From Rhizobium sp. CCGE 510 (GTDB taxonomy: Bacteria; Pseudomonadota; Alphaproteobacteria; Rhizobiales; Rhizobiaceae), in assembly GCF_000292525.1 (NCBI RefSeq), contig NZ_AEYF01000035.1, forward strand, positions 51,973 to 115,972: a stretch of DNA of 64,000 bases, in the 5' to 3' direction. Under the pieces are notes generated by a model. That model searched no databases. It was not told the DNA's origin and saw nothing but the letters and a program-made list of their open reading frames with translations. The first letter of the stretch is position 1. Every line of letters begins with the position of its first letter. Below are positions 12,895 through 22,596 of this stretch, piece by piece. Made by a program: the position numbers and the translations under genes.

Positions 12895-13383
12895 ATGGTC
12901 ACGGAAATTTCACTCTCCGACGTGCGGGGATTGATCGGCATGGAAACGGGCCTTTCGGATTGGATCACCGTCGACCAGACGATGATCGACGCCTTCGCAG
13001 GGGCCACCGACGACCATCAGTTCATTCATGTCGATCCCGAGCGCGCGGCCGCCGAGAGCCCCTTCGAAGGCACCATCGCCCATGGTTTCCTGACACTGTC
13101 TCTGCTGTCGACGATGAACTACAACTGCTTGCCGAAAGTGCGCGAGCAGACCATGGGCATCAATTACGGTTTCGATCGCGTCCGCTTCATGACGCCGGTG
13201 AAAAGCGGCGCCCGGGTCCGCGGCCGCTTCCTGCTCTCCGACGCCCGCTTCCGCGGCGCCGGCATGCTGATGACCACCTATGACGTTTCGATCGAAATCG
13301 AAAACGAGAAAAAGGCGGCGCTGACGGCAAAATGGATCACCATCATCCAATTCGACCCGAAGGACCGTCCCGAAGACGTGTAA
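12895..13383 (+). CDS. MaoC-family (R)-specific enoyl-CoA hydratase
   Basis: This 162-residue hot-dog-fold protein carries the hydratase 2 motif (FAGATDDHQFIHVDPERA, about residues 36-53) with the catalytic Asp/His pair, then GTIAHGFLTLSLLS. Members hydrate trans-2-enoyl-CoA to (R)-3-hydroxyacyl-CoA and may feed polyhydroxyalkanoate synthesis. A GAGG about 7 nt before the ATG supports the start. It follows the carbon-storage operon, but the 90-bp gap argues for its own promoter; a storage-related role is inference only. Confidence 0.88.
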   Translation: MVTEISLSDVRGLIGMETGLSDWITVDQTMIDAFAGATDDHQFIHVDPERAAAESPFEGTIAHGFLTLSLLSTMNYNCLPKVREQTMGINYGFDRVRFMTPVKSGARVRGRFLLSDARFRGAGMLMTTYDVSIEIENEKKAALTAKWITIIQFDPKDRPEDV

Positions 13384-13400
13384 GCAGAACGGCGCTTTTG

Positions 13401-13799
13401 TTAGATAGCTGAATTGAAGACGGTTTCGAGTGCGTGTCCGTCTGGATCCATGACGAACGCCGCATAATAATGTTCACCGTAGTGGGCGCGTAAGCCTGGA
13501 CCACCATTGTCACCGCCGCCATGTGCGATAGCTGCAGCATGGAACTGATCGACCGCCTGGCGGCTCGGGGCGGCAAACGCCAGATGAAAACCCGGGCCGG
13601 CCGGACGCTGGCCATCCGGCCGATGTTTGATCGCCAGTTTGTCTCCGCCGCCGGGAAGACCGTAGCCAACCGCCTGTCCCGTCTGCCCCGGCCTGATGTC
13701 ATCCCAGACCCTGACATAGCCGAGGGCGCCAAGGGCGGCGTCGTAAAATGCCGCCGATCGCTCGATATCGGAAACGCCGAGGGAGGCATGGTGCAGCAT
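13401..13799 (-). CDS. VOC-superfamily (glyoxalase/bleomycin-resistance-like) protein
   Basis: This 132-residue single-domain protein opens with MLHHASLGVSDIERSAAFYD and ends with DPDGHALETVF, the two halves of the vicinal-oxygen-chelate fold. His and Glu residues at those positions would bind a divalent metal. No substrate can be assigned. It converges on maoC with only 17 bp between the stops, and lies downstream of soxG on the same strand with a 45-bp gap, so it might be read through from the sarcosine oxidase genes. Confidence 0.8.
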   Translation of the reverse strand: MLHHASLGVSDIERSAAFYDAALGALGYVRVWDDIRPGQTGQAVGYGLPGGGDKLAIKHRPDGQRPAGPGFHLAFAAPSRQAVDQFHAAAIAHGGGDNGGPGLRAHYGEHYYAAFVMDPDGHALETVFNSAI

Positions 13800-13844
13800 T
13801 CACCTATCCTTGAATAAGGCCTACCGAGCCGAATCAGCCCGGCC

Positions 13845-14393
13845 TTAATGTCCCGCATCTTCTGCCGCTTCCGCCAGCAGCCCGAAGACGTAATCGGAAA
13901 ACGACCGCCAGCACTCCACCCGGAACGTATTTTCATCCGTGCGCAGAAGCACGATTTCCGCCTTGCCGAAGACGGTGCGCGACGCGGCTCCGACCGGAAA
14001 AGAAGACAACGACAGATCCTGCGGGCAGCCGGCGGCAAGCGTCTTTTCCGCACCCGGTCCCGAGACGATGATCGCCAGATTACGGTGAGAAACGTCGGTC
14101 GCCGAATGCACGGCGCCCACGCCCGAAAGCAGCGTCATCAGATCGGCGCCGTCCTCGTCGATCAGCAGCCATTCGTCCGGCCCGATCCAGAGCACCGACC
14201 GGGCACCGGCCCGGCCCGATGTTTTCGGGGCGGTCGGCACGGACAGACCGAGCGCGGAGGAAAGTGCTGCAAGCGATTCCGCTGGCGCGCGCAGCGCCAC
14301 ACGGCTCGCTGCCGGCGCCATCGTCAGCCGCACCGTGGCGGAACCGCCGAGACGGCCGGCAAGCACCGGCCTGCGAATTGCGACATCAGCCAT
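13845..14393 (-). CDS. soxG: Sarcosine oxidase gamma subunit
   Basis: This is the small gamma subunit of heterotetrameric sarcosine oxidase, 182 residues from the chosen start. The frame is open to 14417, but AGGAGG at 14402-14407 sits 8 nt before the ATG at 14393 (MADVAIRRP), so that start is preferred; it lies inside the end of soxA, overlapping by 8 nt. The sequence (SATVRLTMAP, LWIGPDEWLLI, VSHRNLAIIVSGPGAEKTLA) matches the family, which resembles the folate-binding GcvT fold. It completes the sox gene set with soxB, soxD and soxA. Confidence 0.9.
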   Translation of the reverse strand: MADVAIRRPVLAGRLGGSATVRLTMAPAASRVALRAPAESLAALSSALGLSVPTAPKTSGRAGARSVLWIGPDEWLLIDEDGADLMTLLSGVGAVHSATDVSHRNLAIIVSGPGAEKTLAAGCPQDLSLSSFPVGAASRTVFGKAEIVLLRTDENTFRVECWRSFSDYVFGLLAEAAEDAGH

Positions 14394-17379
14394 GGATGCG
14401 GCCTCCTTCCTTGTCAAAGAACACCATATCCGTCACTTCGACGGCGATCGTTCGGTCCGCCATCGGCACATAGAGTGTCTCGCCCATGCGCGCCCGGCCG
14501 CCGGCGACGAGCGCGAAGGCGATCGACCTGCCGCAATTTTCCGACCAGTAAGCCGATGTGACGTGACCAAGCATGGTCATCGGCTTCGGCTCGTTCGGGC
14601 TCGCGACAATCTGTGCGCCTTCTTCGAGTACCAGCTTCGGGTCTTTGGTGATAAGGCCGACGAGCTGTTTGCGTCCATCCTTGACGAGGTCCGGCCGCTT
14701 CAGCCCGCGAATGCCGACGAAATCCGTCTTTTTCTTCGAGACCGCCCAGGAAAGTCCGGCGTCATCGGGAGTCACGGTCCCATCGGTATCCTGCCCGACG
14801 ATGATGTACCCCTTCTCGGCGCGCAGTACGTGCATCGTCTCGGTACCGTAGACGCAGGCGCCGAGCGGCTCGGCATTGGCCCAGACCGCTTCGAGCACCG
14901 ACTGGCCGTAATCGGCCGGCACATTGATTTCGAAGCCGGTTTCACCGGTGAAGGAGACGCGGAAGAGCCGTGCCGGCACGCCGCAGACCATGCACTCGGC
15001 AACGCTCATATGCGGGAAGGCTTCGTTCGAAAGATCGAGCCCTTCGACCAGCGGCGCGACGATGTCGCGCGCCTTCGGTCCCTGCACGGCAATGACAGCC
15101 CATTGCTCCGTCACCGAGGTCAGCCATACCTTCAGATCCGGAAATTCCGTCTGCAGGTAATCTTCCATGTGATGGAGAACGCGCGGCGCACCGCCGGTCG
15201 TCGTCGTTACATGGAAACGGTCGTCCGCCAGCCGTCCGACAACGCCATCGTCATAAACGAAGCCGTCCTCGCGGGTCATGATGCCGTAGCGGGCCTTGCC
15301 GGGCTTCAGCGTATCCCAGGCATTGGTGTAGATCAGGTTCAGGAACTTTGCCGCATCCGGCCCTACCACCTCGATCTTGCCGAGCGTCGAGGCGTCGAAG
15401 ATGCCTGCCGTCTCGCGTGCCGTCCGGCATTCGCGGTTGACCGCCTGATGCATGGTCTCGCCCGCCCGCGGATAGAACCAAGCACGCTTCCAGTTGCCGA
15501 CATCCTCGAAGACCGCGCCGTGGGCCTCCTCCCAACCATGCAGCGGCGTCTTGCGCGTCGGATCGAACAGGGGACCGCGCGAATGGCCGATCAGCGTACC
15601 GTAGGTGACCGGCGTATAGGGCGCACGGAAAGTGGTGAGACCGACCTGCGGGATTTCCTTGCCGAGCATTTCGGCGGCAATCGCCAAGCCATGCATGTTG
15701 GAAAGCTTGCCCTGGTCCGAAGCCATGCCATTGGTCGTGAAGCGCTTGATATGCTCGATCGAATGCATGCCTTCGCGCACGGCAAGGCGGATATCCTTGG
15801 CGCAGACGTCGTGCTGAAAATCGATGAAGGCCTTGGCGTTGGTCTTCGGCCCGGCGCCTTCGGAAGCGCCGATCATGCCGCCCGTCCAGTCATAGGCCTG
15901 TTCGGCCGAAATTGCGATCTTCTCGCCGCTGCTTCCGACGGTCGCCTGCGCCATCAGCTCGCCAGCGGCAAGGGATTCCTCGATCGTCCGCTGCAGATCG
16001 TCGGTGCCGTTGCAGGCGCCGACCGAGAGGCAGTCCTGCGCATAGGAGCCAGGCAGGAAACGCTGGCTTTCGGCGTCAAAGGCCACTTTGCCGCGCGACT
16101 GTGAGAACAGATGCACGGACGGCGTCCAGCCGGCCGAAACCAGCAGCGCATCGACCGCGATCTTGCGCGGCGAACCGCCGCCGTTGCGCGCCACCGTCAT
16201 CGATGAGATGCGCAGCCGCCCCGACGTGTTGACGACCGACTGGCCGGCCAGAACATCAATGCCGAGCGCACGCGCCTCTTCCAGCACCGCCGCTCCCGGC
16301 GCCTGCCTGCTATCGACGATGGCGGCGATCGACACACCGGATCGTTTCAGATCGAAGGCCGCCTCATAGGCCGAATCATGCGCCGTATAGATGCCGACCT
16401 TGGCCCCGACGGCGACGCCGTAGTGATTAAGATACATCCGCCCGGCCGAGGCCAGCATGATGCCCGGCCGGTCGTTGTTCGGAAATACCATGTGCCGCTC
16501 GATCGCACCGGTGGCCAGAATCACCCGCTTGGCCCGGACCTGCCATAGCCGCTCGCGCGGCAGATCGCGGGAAGGCTTGGCGATATGATCGGTGACGCGC
16601 TCGGCAAGACCGACGAAATTGTGGTTGTAGTAGCCGAAGGCGGTCGTGCGGGTGAGGACTTCGACGTTGTCCATCGCCTTCAGGCGAGTCACGGCCTGCT
16701 GCGCCCAGCTGTTGCCGTCCTGTCCGTCGATCGTCACGCCGGTATCGTAACGCAACGCCCCGCCCGCTTCCGCCTGCTCGTCGCACAGGATCACCCTGGC
16801 GCCGCTCTCGGCAGCCGCCAGCGCCGCTGAAAGGCCGGCAAGGCCGGCGCCAACCACCAGCACGTCGCAATGGGCATAACGGCTGGCATAATGATCGGGA
16901 TCTTCCTCCGTCGGCGCGACGCCAAGGCCTGCGGCGCGACGGATGATCGGTTCGTAGACATGTTTCCAGGCGGCACGCGGCCACATGAAGGTCTTGTAGT
17001 AAAAACCGGCAGCGAAGAACGGCGACATCAGGTTGTTGACCGCGCCGACGTCGAAGGCAAGCGACGGCCAACGGTTCTGCGAGCTGACGATCATGCCGTC
17101 GAAAACTTCCTGCACGGTGGCGCGCACGTTCGGCTGCTTGCGCGCCGTATCGCGGGCGACGTCGATCAGCGCATTCGGCTCCTCGGCCCCTGCCGACAGA
17201 ATGCCGCGGGCTCGATGGTATTTGAACGAACGTCCCAGAAGATGCACACCGTTGGCAATCAGCGCCGAGGCGACGGTATCGCCTTCGAGCGCCGTATAGG
17301 TCTTGCCGTCGAAGCTGAAGCGCGCTGTTTTGGCCGGTGTCAGGCGGCCCTTGCCGACGATACGGTTCACGCCGCTCAT
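14386..17379 (-). CDS. soxA: Sarcosine oxidase alpha subunit
   Basis: This 997-residue subunit has three parts. A ferredoxin-like N-terminal domain (about 15-95) precedes an NAD- and FAD-type Rossmann region beginning at VLVVGAGLAGLSAALAAAES (about 173-192). The C-terminal third is a GcvT-like aminomethyltransferase fold that binds tetrahydrofolate and captures the formaldehyde released from sarcosine as 5,10-methylene-THF. The enzyme demethylates sarcosine to glycine, the last step of glycine betaine and creatine catabolism. The start overlaps the soxD stop by 4 nt. The full length is normal for the family. Confidence 0.96.
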   Translation of the reverse strand: MSGVNRIVGKGRLTPAKTARFSFDGKTYTALEGDTVASALIANGVHLLGRSFKYHRARGILSAGAEEPNALIDVARDTARKQPNVRATVQEVFDGMIVSSQNRWPSLAFDVGAVNNLMSPFFAAGFYYKTFMWPRAAWKHVYEPIIRRAAGLGVAPTEEDPDHYASRYAHCDVLVVGAGLAGLSAALAAAESGARVILCDEQAEAGGALRYDTGVTIDGQDGNSWAQQAVTRLKAMDNVEVLTRTTAFGYYNHNFVGLAERVTDHIAKPSRDLPRERLWQVRAKRVILATGAIERHMVFPNNDRPGIMLASAGRMYLNHYGVAVGAKVGIYTAHDSAYEAAFDLKRSGVSIAAIVDSRQAPGAAVLEEARALGIDVLAGQSVVNTSGRLRISSMTVARNGGGSPRKIAVDALLVSAGWTPSVHLFSQSRGKVAFDAESQRFLPGSYAQDCLSVGACNGTDDLQRTIEESLAAGELMAQATVGSSGEKIAISAEQAYDWTGGMIGASEGAGPKTNAKAFIDFQHDVCAKDIRLAVREGMHSIEHIKRFTTNGMASDQGKLSNMHGLAIAAEMLGKEIPQVGLTTFRAPYTPVTYGTLIGHSRGPLFDPTRKTPLHGWEEAHGAVFEDVGNWKRAWFYPRAGETMHQAVNRECRTARETAGIFDASTLGKIEVVGPDAAKFLNLIYTNAWDTLKPGKARYGIMTREDGFVYDDGVVGRLADDRFHVTTTTGGAPRVLHHMEDYLQTEFPDLKVWLTSVTEQWAVIAVQGPKARDIVAPLVEGLDLSNEAFPHMSVAECMVCGVPARLFRVSFTGETGFEINVPADYGQSVLEAVWANAEPLGACVYGTETMHVLRAEKGYIIVGQDTDGTVTPDDAGLSWAVSKKKTDFVGIRGLKRPDLVKDGRKQLVGLITKDPKLVLEEGAQIVASPNEPKPMTMLGHVTSAYWSENCGRSIAFALVAGGRARMGETLYVPMADRTIAVEVTDMVFFDKEGGRIHG

Positions 17380-17717
17380 TGCGCCTCTCCTTCCACGGCT
17401 TCATATGTCTCGACAGGCGCATGCCGCGCCGCCGCCGCACCGATCTCAGGCTTCGGTTCACCCGCCTTGTAGGTCACTATGAACTTGTCGCTCACCGTAT
17501 CGCGCGCCGCGTTGAAGAAGCGCCCGCAGCCATGGATGTGCCGCCAGCGTTCGAAGATCAGCCCCTTCGGATTGTCGCGCAGAAAGAAATAGGCCTCGAA
17601 TTCCTCGTCCGAGATCGAGGCGATATCGGCGGGCCGCACGATATGCGCGTCACCGGCACCGCGGAATTCAAGCTCGGAGCGCTCTTCCTGACAGTAGGGG
17701 CAATGGATCAGCAGCAT
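17376..17717 (-). CDS. soxD: Sarcosine oxidase delta subunit
   Basis: This 113-residue protein starts MLLIHCPYCQEERSELEF. The early CPYC pair and conserved later His/Cys residues form the zinc site known in SoxD. It overlaps soxA by 4 nt and lies 118 bp from soxB; a repeat hairpin occupies that gap. Length and motifs are intact. The subunit is structural in the heterotetramer. Confidence 0.94.
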   Translation of the reverse strand: MLLIHCPYCQEERSELEFRGAGDAHIVRPADIASISDEEFEAYFFLRDNPKGLIFERWRHIHGCGRFFNAARDTVSDKFIVTYKAGEPKPEIGAAAARHAPVETYEAVEGEAQ

Positions 17718-17724
17718 GTGTGAT

Positions 17725-17830
17725 TTCCTTCTCCTCCCCTTCTCCCCAGCGGGGAGAAGGCGCCTGAAAGGCAGATGAGGGGGTGAGCGACGAAAAAAGC
17801 GAGCATCCGAGCGGGAAGCGAGATGGTATT
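17725..17830. repeat. Rhizobial intergenic palindromic repeat between soxB and soxD
   Basis: The gap contains a perfect 10-bp hairpin (CCTTCTCCCC at 17738-17747, loop AGC, GGGGAGAAGG at 17751-17760) followed by a GATGAGGGGG motif. The same motifs, in related arrangement, recur at 63600-63745. Such CCTTCTCCCC/GGGGAGAAGG elements are common between rhizobial genes. Here the element interrupts an operon, so it will be present in the soxB-soxD transcript. Confidence 0.75.
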
Positions 17831-17835
17831 CGTCA

Positions 17836-19089
17836 TCAGTGCGCCACCGCCGCCGCCGCCGCCTCGTCGATCAGCCGGCCGCTGCGGAAACGCTCCAGCG
17901 TCAGCCCGGCATTGAATTTGTGCGGCTCGTCGCGGGCAATCAGATGCGCGAAGAGATTGGCCGAGCCCGGCGTCGCCTTGAAGCCGCCGGTGCCCCAGCC
18001 GCAATTGACGTAGAGCCCGGGAACCGGCGTCTTCGACTGGATCGCCGAACGATCCGGCGTATTGTCGACGATGCCGCCCCATTGCCGCATCATCTTGACA
18101 CGGCGGAACATCGGGAAGAGCTCACAGATGGCGTCGAGCGTGTGGGTGATGATCTGCAAACCCCCGGTCTGCGAATAGGAATTATACTGGTCGGTGCCGG
18201 CGCCGATGACGAGCTCTCCCTTGTCGGACTGGGAGATATAGGCATGCACCGTGTTCGACATGACGACACACGGAAAGATCGGCTTCAACGGCTCGGAGAC
18301 CAGCGCCTGCAGCGGGCTCGATTGCAGCGGCACGCGGACATCAGCCATCTTCATGATCGTCGTCGTATGGCCGGCCGCCGAAACGGCGACTTTCTTGGCG
18401 CCGATGAAGCCGCGCGAGGTCTCGACCCCGGTCACGCGTCCATCGGGGCCGCGTCGGATGCCGGTCACTTCGCAATTCTGGATGATATGCACCCCGCGGT
18501 CTGAGGCCGCGCGCGCATAACCCCAGGCGACCGCGTCGTGCCGCGCCGTGCCGCCGCGCCGCTGCAGTGCTGCGCCGTTGATCGGATAACGCGCGCTGGC
18601 CGAAATATCGAGCGGCGGACAATAGGCCTTCGCCTGCTCCGGTGTCAGCCATTCATTGTCGATGCCGTAGAGCCTATTGGCATGGATATGCCGCTTGAAC
18701 GACTGCTGGTCGTGAATATTGTGCGACAGCATCATCACGCCCCGCGGCGAATACATCACATTGTAGTTGAGCTCCTGGGAAAGCCCTTCCCAGAGCTTCA
18801 TCGAATGCTCGTAGATGTGCATGCTCTCTTCGTAGAGATAATTCGAGCGGATAATGGTGGTGTTGCGCCCGGTATTGCCGCCGCCGAGCCAGCCTTTCTC
18901 GATCACCGCCACATTGGTGATGCCGTGCTCCTTAGCGAGATAGTAGGCAGCACCCAGCCCGTGGCCGCCGGCGCCGATGATGACGACGTCATATTCAGCG
19001 CGCGGCTCAGGCGAAGTCCACTGCTTGTCCCAGCCCTTGTGGCCACGAAGGGCCTCCCTCGCCACGGCAAAAACCGAATATTTCCGCAT
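17836..19089 (-). CDS. soxB: Sarcosine oxidase beta subunit
   Basis: This 417-residue flavoprotein subunit begins with MRKYSVFAVAREALRGHKGW. The frame is open to 19209, but GAAGGAGAA just upstream of 19089 and family length fix the start there. A Rossmann FAD motif (VVIIGAGGHGLGAAYYL) begins near residue 32. The RHDAVAWGYARA segment near residue 170 contains the His expected to hold covalently bound FMN in heterotetrameric enzymes. It is first in the soxBDAG order usual for this enzyme. Confidence 0.95.
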   Translation of the reverse strand: MRKYSVFAVAREALRGHKGWDKQWTSPEPRAEYDVVIIGAGGHGLGAAYYLAKEHGITNVAVIEKGWLGGGNTGRNTTIIRSNYLYEESMHIYEHSMKLWEGLSQELNYNVMYSPRGVMMLSHNIHDQQSFKRHIHANRLYGIDNEWLTPEQAKAYCPPLDISASARYPINGAALQRRGGTARHDAVAWGYARAASDRGVHIIQNCEVTGIRRGPDGRVTGVETSRGFIGAKKVAVSAAGHTTTIMKMADVRVPLQSSPLQALVSEPLKPIFPCVVMSNTVHAYISQSDKGELVIGAGTDQYNSYSQTGGLQIITHTLDAICELFPMFRRVKMMRQWGGIVDNTPDRSAIQSKTPVPGLYVNCGWGTGGFKATPGSANLFAHLIARDEPHKFNAGLTLERFRSGRLIDEAAAAAVAH

Positions 19090-19391
19090 CCGCCTTGTTC
19101 TCCTTCGGGAAAGGGCTGTTCTCCGTGCCCATACAAATCGCAAATCCAAATGCGGCACAACGGTTGTTTTGCGACGCGTAAGAGCTTTGCTTTTGACACT
19201 AAGCGACATGATGTCGAAAATCCGCGCGGTTTTCGCACGACATAGTGTGCCGCTTCCGAAGGCTGTTCGGCAGGATGAGGCAAAACCGACCTTTCGCCGG
19301 GAACCGCTGGCCCGGTCCTAGCCCAAGTGGGCGAGAAGACAAGCAGTTACTAAAATGTTAATTCACCCTGTATTCCCGGGGTTCCTGTATC
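19090..19391. other. Intergenic region between divergent soxB and fecR-like gene
   Basis: About 300 bp without a supported gene. It must hold the promoters of both divergent neighbours. An open frame continues upstream of soxB to 19209 but is basic and low in family resemblance, so it is judged non-coding. I could not identify an operator. Confidence 0.5.
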
Positions 19392-20420
19392 ATGTGGGGT
19401 CGGCGTTCATTACTCCAGGCGTTTTGCATTGTGGTTGCCCTCGCGCAACCGGCATTCGCCGCCGAGCCGGTCGGCCAGGCTGTCGTCATCAAGACCGAGG
19501 TAACGGGAGAGAGCGGCCCCATCGAAGTCGACACCAGCGTCCATCGCAACGAACGCATCAAGACATCCCCATCGGGGCTTGGCCAGTTCCTGTTCCGGGA
19601 CGGCACGAAGCTCGCAGTCGGCTGGGGTTCGTCGGTCGTGATCGACAAATATGTCTTCGATGATTCGCAATCAGTCAAGAAACTGACCATCAGAGCGGCA
19701 AAGGGCACGTTTCGCTGGGTGAGCGGCAGTTCCAACTCCTCGGCCTACCAGATCCTGACGCCCGCCGGCACGATCGGCGTGCGCGGCACCGCTTTTGATT
19801 TCTACGTCGGCCCTGATGGCACGACCGCCATCGTCCTGTTGAATGGTGCGGCCCGGTTTTGCGGCCCCGGCGGCTGCCGGCAGTTGCAGCAGCGCTGCGA
19901 TTGCGTGGTGGCCAAACCGAACGGCAATATGTCGGCAGCAGGCCGGGTCGATCCCAGCATTCTCGAAACGCTCGGAAATCCCCGCGCGCTCCCCTTCCTC
20001 TCCGGCAATCAGCGGCTTTCAGGCGGCATCGGCATGCTCGGCGGCTGCAATATGGCATCGGCCGCGCCGGAGAGAAAAGACAGAAAACCGCCTCCGCCCG
20101 CGATTGCGCCCGTTCCGCGAAGGCAGGACCCGCCGCAAAGGCAGGCCGAGCCGCAGAAGGAGCGGCCGAACAAGCCGGACAAGCCGCATCACGACAAGCC
20201 CGATCACGACCGACCAGATCACGACAGGCCGCATCATGACAGGCCTGATCGCCCCGACAGGCATGACGGGCATGATGATCACGACCGGCCCGCAAACCAC
20301 GACCAGCATCATCGGAATGACCAGGATCATCAAGAGCACAACCGCGGCCACGATGGCGATCGCGATCACGACAGGGATCGGCACCACGACAGAGGCCGGG
20401 GTTTCAATCACAACCGCTGA
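19392..20420 (+). CDS. Secreted FecR-domain protein with His/Asp/Arg-rich C-terminal tail
   Basis: This 342-residue protein starts with a signal peptide (LLQAFCIVVALAQPAFA, cleavage after residue 23). A FecR domain spans about 29-155 (the GKGTFRWVSG-like segment and TPAGTIGVRGTAFDFYVG). It is followed by four closely spaced cysteines (157, 162, 169, 171), a Pro-rich linker (231-262) and an 80-residue tail made almost wholly of His, Asp, Arg and Pro (263-342). There is no FecI-type sigma factor nearby and no FecR-type transmembrane anchor, so it is not a classical iron-dicitrate antisigma regulator. The tail suggests divalent-metal binding in the periplasm (inference). It converges on the cyclase gene with only 4 bp between stops. 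Confidence 0.85.
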   Translation: MWGRRSLLQAFCIVVALAQPAFAAEPVGQAVVIKTEVTGESGPIEVDTSVHRNERIKTSPSGLGQFLFRDGTKLAVGWGSSVVIDKYVFDDSQSVKKLTIRAAKGTFRWVSGSSNSSAYQILTPAGTIGVRGTAFDFYVGPDGTTAIVLLNGAARFCGPGGCRQLQQRCDCVVAKPNGNMSAAGRVDPSILETLGNPRALPFLSGNQRLSGGIGMLGGCNMASAAPERKDRKPPPPAIAPVPRRQDPPQRQAEPQKERPNKPDKPHHDKPDHDRPDHDRPHHDRPDRPDRHDGHDDHDRPANHDQHHRNDQDHQEHNRGHDGDRDHDRDRHHDRGRGFNHNR

Positions 20421-20424
20421 CCCT

Positions 20425-22596
20425 TCAATCGGCCGCGCTGTTCTCGAAACGATCATTCGGCTCGCGAAAATGATCGGTCCTGCCGGATAACCGCTGATAG
20501 AATTCCGCCAGGCCGTCGATCACCCCCGCCGCCCTGAGCTTTGCCGCGCCGATAAGCTTGCGGGTGTTCTTCGAATGCGCAAACAGGGCCTGCATCAGCT
20601 GCTGGTGGGTAACGACAAGGGCTGAAAACTCGGCCGATCCGGCGACACGTTCGTCGCCGACGACGGCAAGGATCTGCGTTCGACTGCTCTTTCCTTTGAG
20701 CGGAATGGCGCCAGCCTCGATCAGCGCCATCCCCCGCACCGACCTTGCCGTGCTGTCGGATATCAGAATATCGAAGCCGACTTCCTTGCAGCATGATTCC
20801 AACCGCGCCGCGACGTTGACGGCATCACCGACCGCCGAATAGTTGAAGCGCGTCTTGGCGCCCATATTGCCGACGCAGGCAAGGCCGGTATGAATGCCGA
20901 TGCCGATCCCTACCTCCTGTCCGGGTCCGAAGCCGAAGGCGTCGCCGGCGTTCAATTCGGCGAGCGTTTCACGCATGGCAAGCGCTGCGCGGACCGCCTT
21001 GGTTTGATGATCGGCCACATCGATGGGCGCATTCCAGAACGCCATGATCGAATCGCCGATGAACTTGTCGAGCGTGCCCTCATTGGCCACCACATGGCGG
21101 CTCAGCGCGTCGAGCAACGTGTTCAGGAAGGCGACGACATCGGTCGGTGCCAGCCGCTCGCTGATCTCCGTGAAGTTCCTGACATCGACGAACATGACCG
21201 TCAGTTCACGGTCGTCGCCGCCGAGCCGCAATGCATCGCGGGTATGCTCGATGCGGTGAAGCAGCGATGGAGAAAGATAATGCCCGAAGGCGCGCCGCAC
21301 CGCCCGTCGCTCCCGGTCGATCACCAGGATCTTGAATGAGGTCGCGGCAAAATGGATGATCGATCCACTGACGATTGGCGCCAGCGGATCGAAAAGAAGC
21401 CCGGCATAAAGAAACGACAACCAGGATGCCAAGAGCGCCATTGCCGTAGCCAACAGGCCGCAGATCAGCGCGACGGCCGGGCTGACGAAGGTCGTTACCA
21501 CGACGAGCAGGCATCCGAGCACCGCGATGACCAGGATTTCCAGCCCGTCCGCCCAGTCGGGCCGCGACAGGAAATGGCCGGAGAGGATCTGCTCCACGGC
21601 CTGCGCATGCAGCGAAACGCCGGGAACGTTCTCGCCGAGCGCGGTGACACGGATGTCCTGGAGCCCGGCCGCCGATGTGCCGACGAAGACGATGCTGCCG
21701 TTAACGGCAGCCGCGACCTCGGGAGAAGCCCCCTCGGCCGCAAGCACCTGCCGAGCGGATATGTACCGCTCAGCCCGGTCGGGGCTGACATAGAGCCAGA
21801 GTTCGCCCACCGCTGTCAGCGGCACGACGAAATCCCCGATCTTCGCCGATGTCATGATGCCGGCGCGATCGGGCGCACCTGACAGCACATAGGTCGACGC
21901 CCCCTGCGCAACGCGCAGGGCCTCGATCGCGAGATTTGGATAGAGCTGCTCGCCGTCGGTCAGGAACAGTGGAACCGCCCGCACCACCGGCGAAGGGTTG
22001 CCGGGGTTGAGGCTGATATGGCCGAGCCCCGCCGCATTGGCCTCCAATTGCGGCCTGAGCGGCGTCGAGGCGCCGAGATAGGGAGGAGCCGAGACGGGGC
22101 TTTCGCCTGTGAAGGCGAAACCCGCCTTCACAGGCGGCCGGTAATGGCCCTCATTGGAAAGGCCGAAGCCGAGTACGACAGGCTTCTCGGCAATCGAGCG
22201 GGCGAATATTTCGTCATTATCAGGCAGTTTCTCGGCAAGGGAAGGATCGACGCCTGCAACCTCGCTGACAACATTGCGCGGCGACAGCCGGTCCGGCTCG
22301 GCGAAAAGAATATCGAAGGCAATGGCCGAAGCGCCCATCGCGGAAAGCCGGTCCACCAGCAGGGCCATCCGATCCCGCGGCCATGGCCATTGACCGAATT
22401 CGCGCAACGAGGCCTCATCAATGTCGATGACGCGGACCGGCATCGGCTCGAAGGTCCGGGGAACCAGGCGCTGATATTCGTCGAAAGTCACGCCGCGGAT
22501 CAGCTTGAAAATCCCCGGATCGTCTGCCCGCAGGATCGTCAGCATAGCCACGATCGCCAGGCCGATAGCGACACCGATTTGCTGGACGCGCGTCAT
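20425..22596 (-). CDS. CHASE2-domain class III adenylate/guanylate cyclase
   Basis: From the ATG at 22596 the protein has 723 residues. An N-terminal membrane helix (about 5-22) is followed by an extracytoplasmic CHASE2 sensor (about 40-320), a cluster of membrane helices (about 335-400) and a class III cyclase domain. The metal-binding Asp lies in [12 protein letters not shown], the adenine-selective Lys in [13 protein letters not shown], and the transition-state Asn/Arg in [11 protein letters not shown]. These point to adenylate cyclase activity. The frame is open to 22668, but the residues before MTRVQQIG do not look like the family. It ends 4 bp from the end of the FecR-like gene; CHASE2 and FecR modules are often associated in proteobacteria, so a shared signal is plausible but unproven. 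Confidence 0.9.
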   Translation of the reverse strand: MTRVQQIGVAIGLAIVAMLTILRADDPGIFKLIRGVTFDEYQRLVPRTFEPMPVRVIDIDEASLREFGQWPWPRDRMALLVDRLSAMGASAIAFDILFAEPDRLSPRNVVSEVAGVDPSLAEKLPDNDEIFARSIAEKPVVLGFGLSNEGHYRPPVKAGFAFTGESPVSAPPYLGASTPLRPQLEANAAGLGHISLNPGNPSPVVRAVPLFLTDGEQLYPNLAIEALRVAQGASTYVLSGAPDRAGIMTSAKIGDFVVPLTAVGELWLYVSPDRAERYISARQVLAAEGASPEVAAAVNGSIVFVGTSAAGLQDIRVTALGENVPGVSLHAQAVEQILSGHFLSRPDWADGLEILVIAVLGCLLVVVTTFVSPAVALICGLLATAMALLASWLSFLYAGLLFDPLAPIVSGSIIHFAATSFKILVIDRERRAVRRAFGHYLSPSLLHRIEHTRDALRLGGDDRELTVMFVDVRNFTEISERLAPTDVVAFLNTLLDALSRHVVANEGTLDKFIGDSIMAFWNAPIDVADHQTKAVRAALAMRETLAELNAGDAFGFGPGQEVGIGIGIHTGLACVGNMGAKTRFNYSAVGDAVNVAARLESCCKEVGFDILISDSTARSVRGMALIEAGAIPLKGKSSRTQILAVVGDERVAGSAEFSALVVTHQQLMQALFAHSKNTRKLIGAAKLRAAGVIDGLAEFYQRLSGRTDHFREPNDRFENSAAD

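Noticed and set aside
14335..16104. 589-codon plus-strand frame
   Set aside because: Antisense to soxA and soxG; no family resemblance.
20180..20410. Direct repeats of GATCACGAC/CATCATGAC units
   Set aside because: They are in-frame codons of the His/Asp-rich FecR tail and not an independent DNA repeat element.
19392..20420. Classical FecR antisigma regulator of iron uptake
   Set aside because: No sigma-factor or TonB-receptor gene is adjacent, and it has a cleavable signal peptide without the usual cytoplasmic N-terminal domain.
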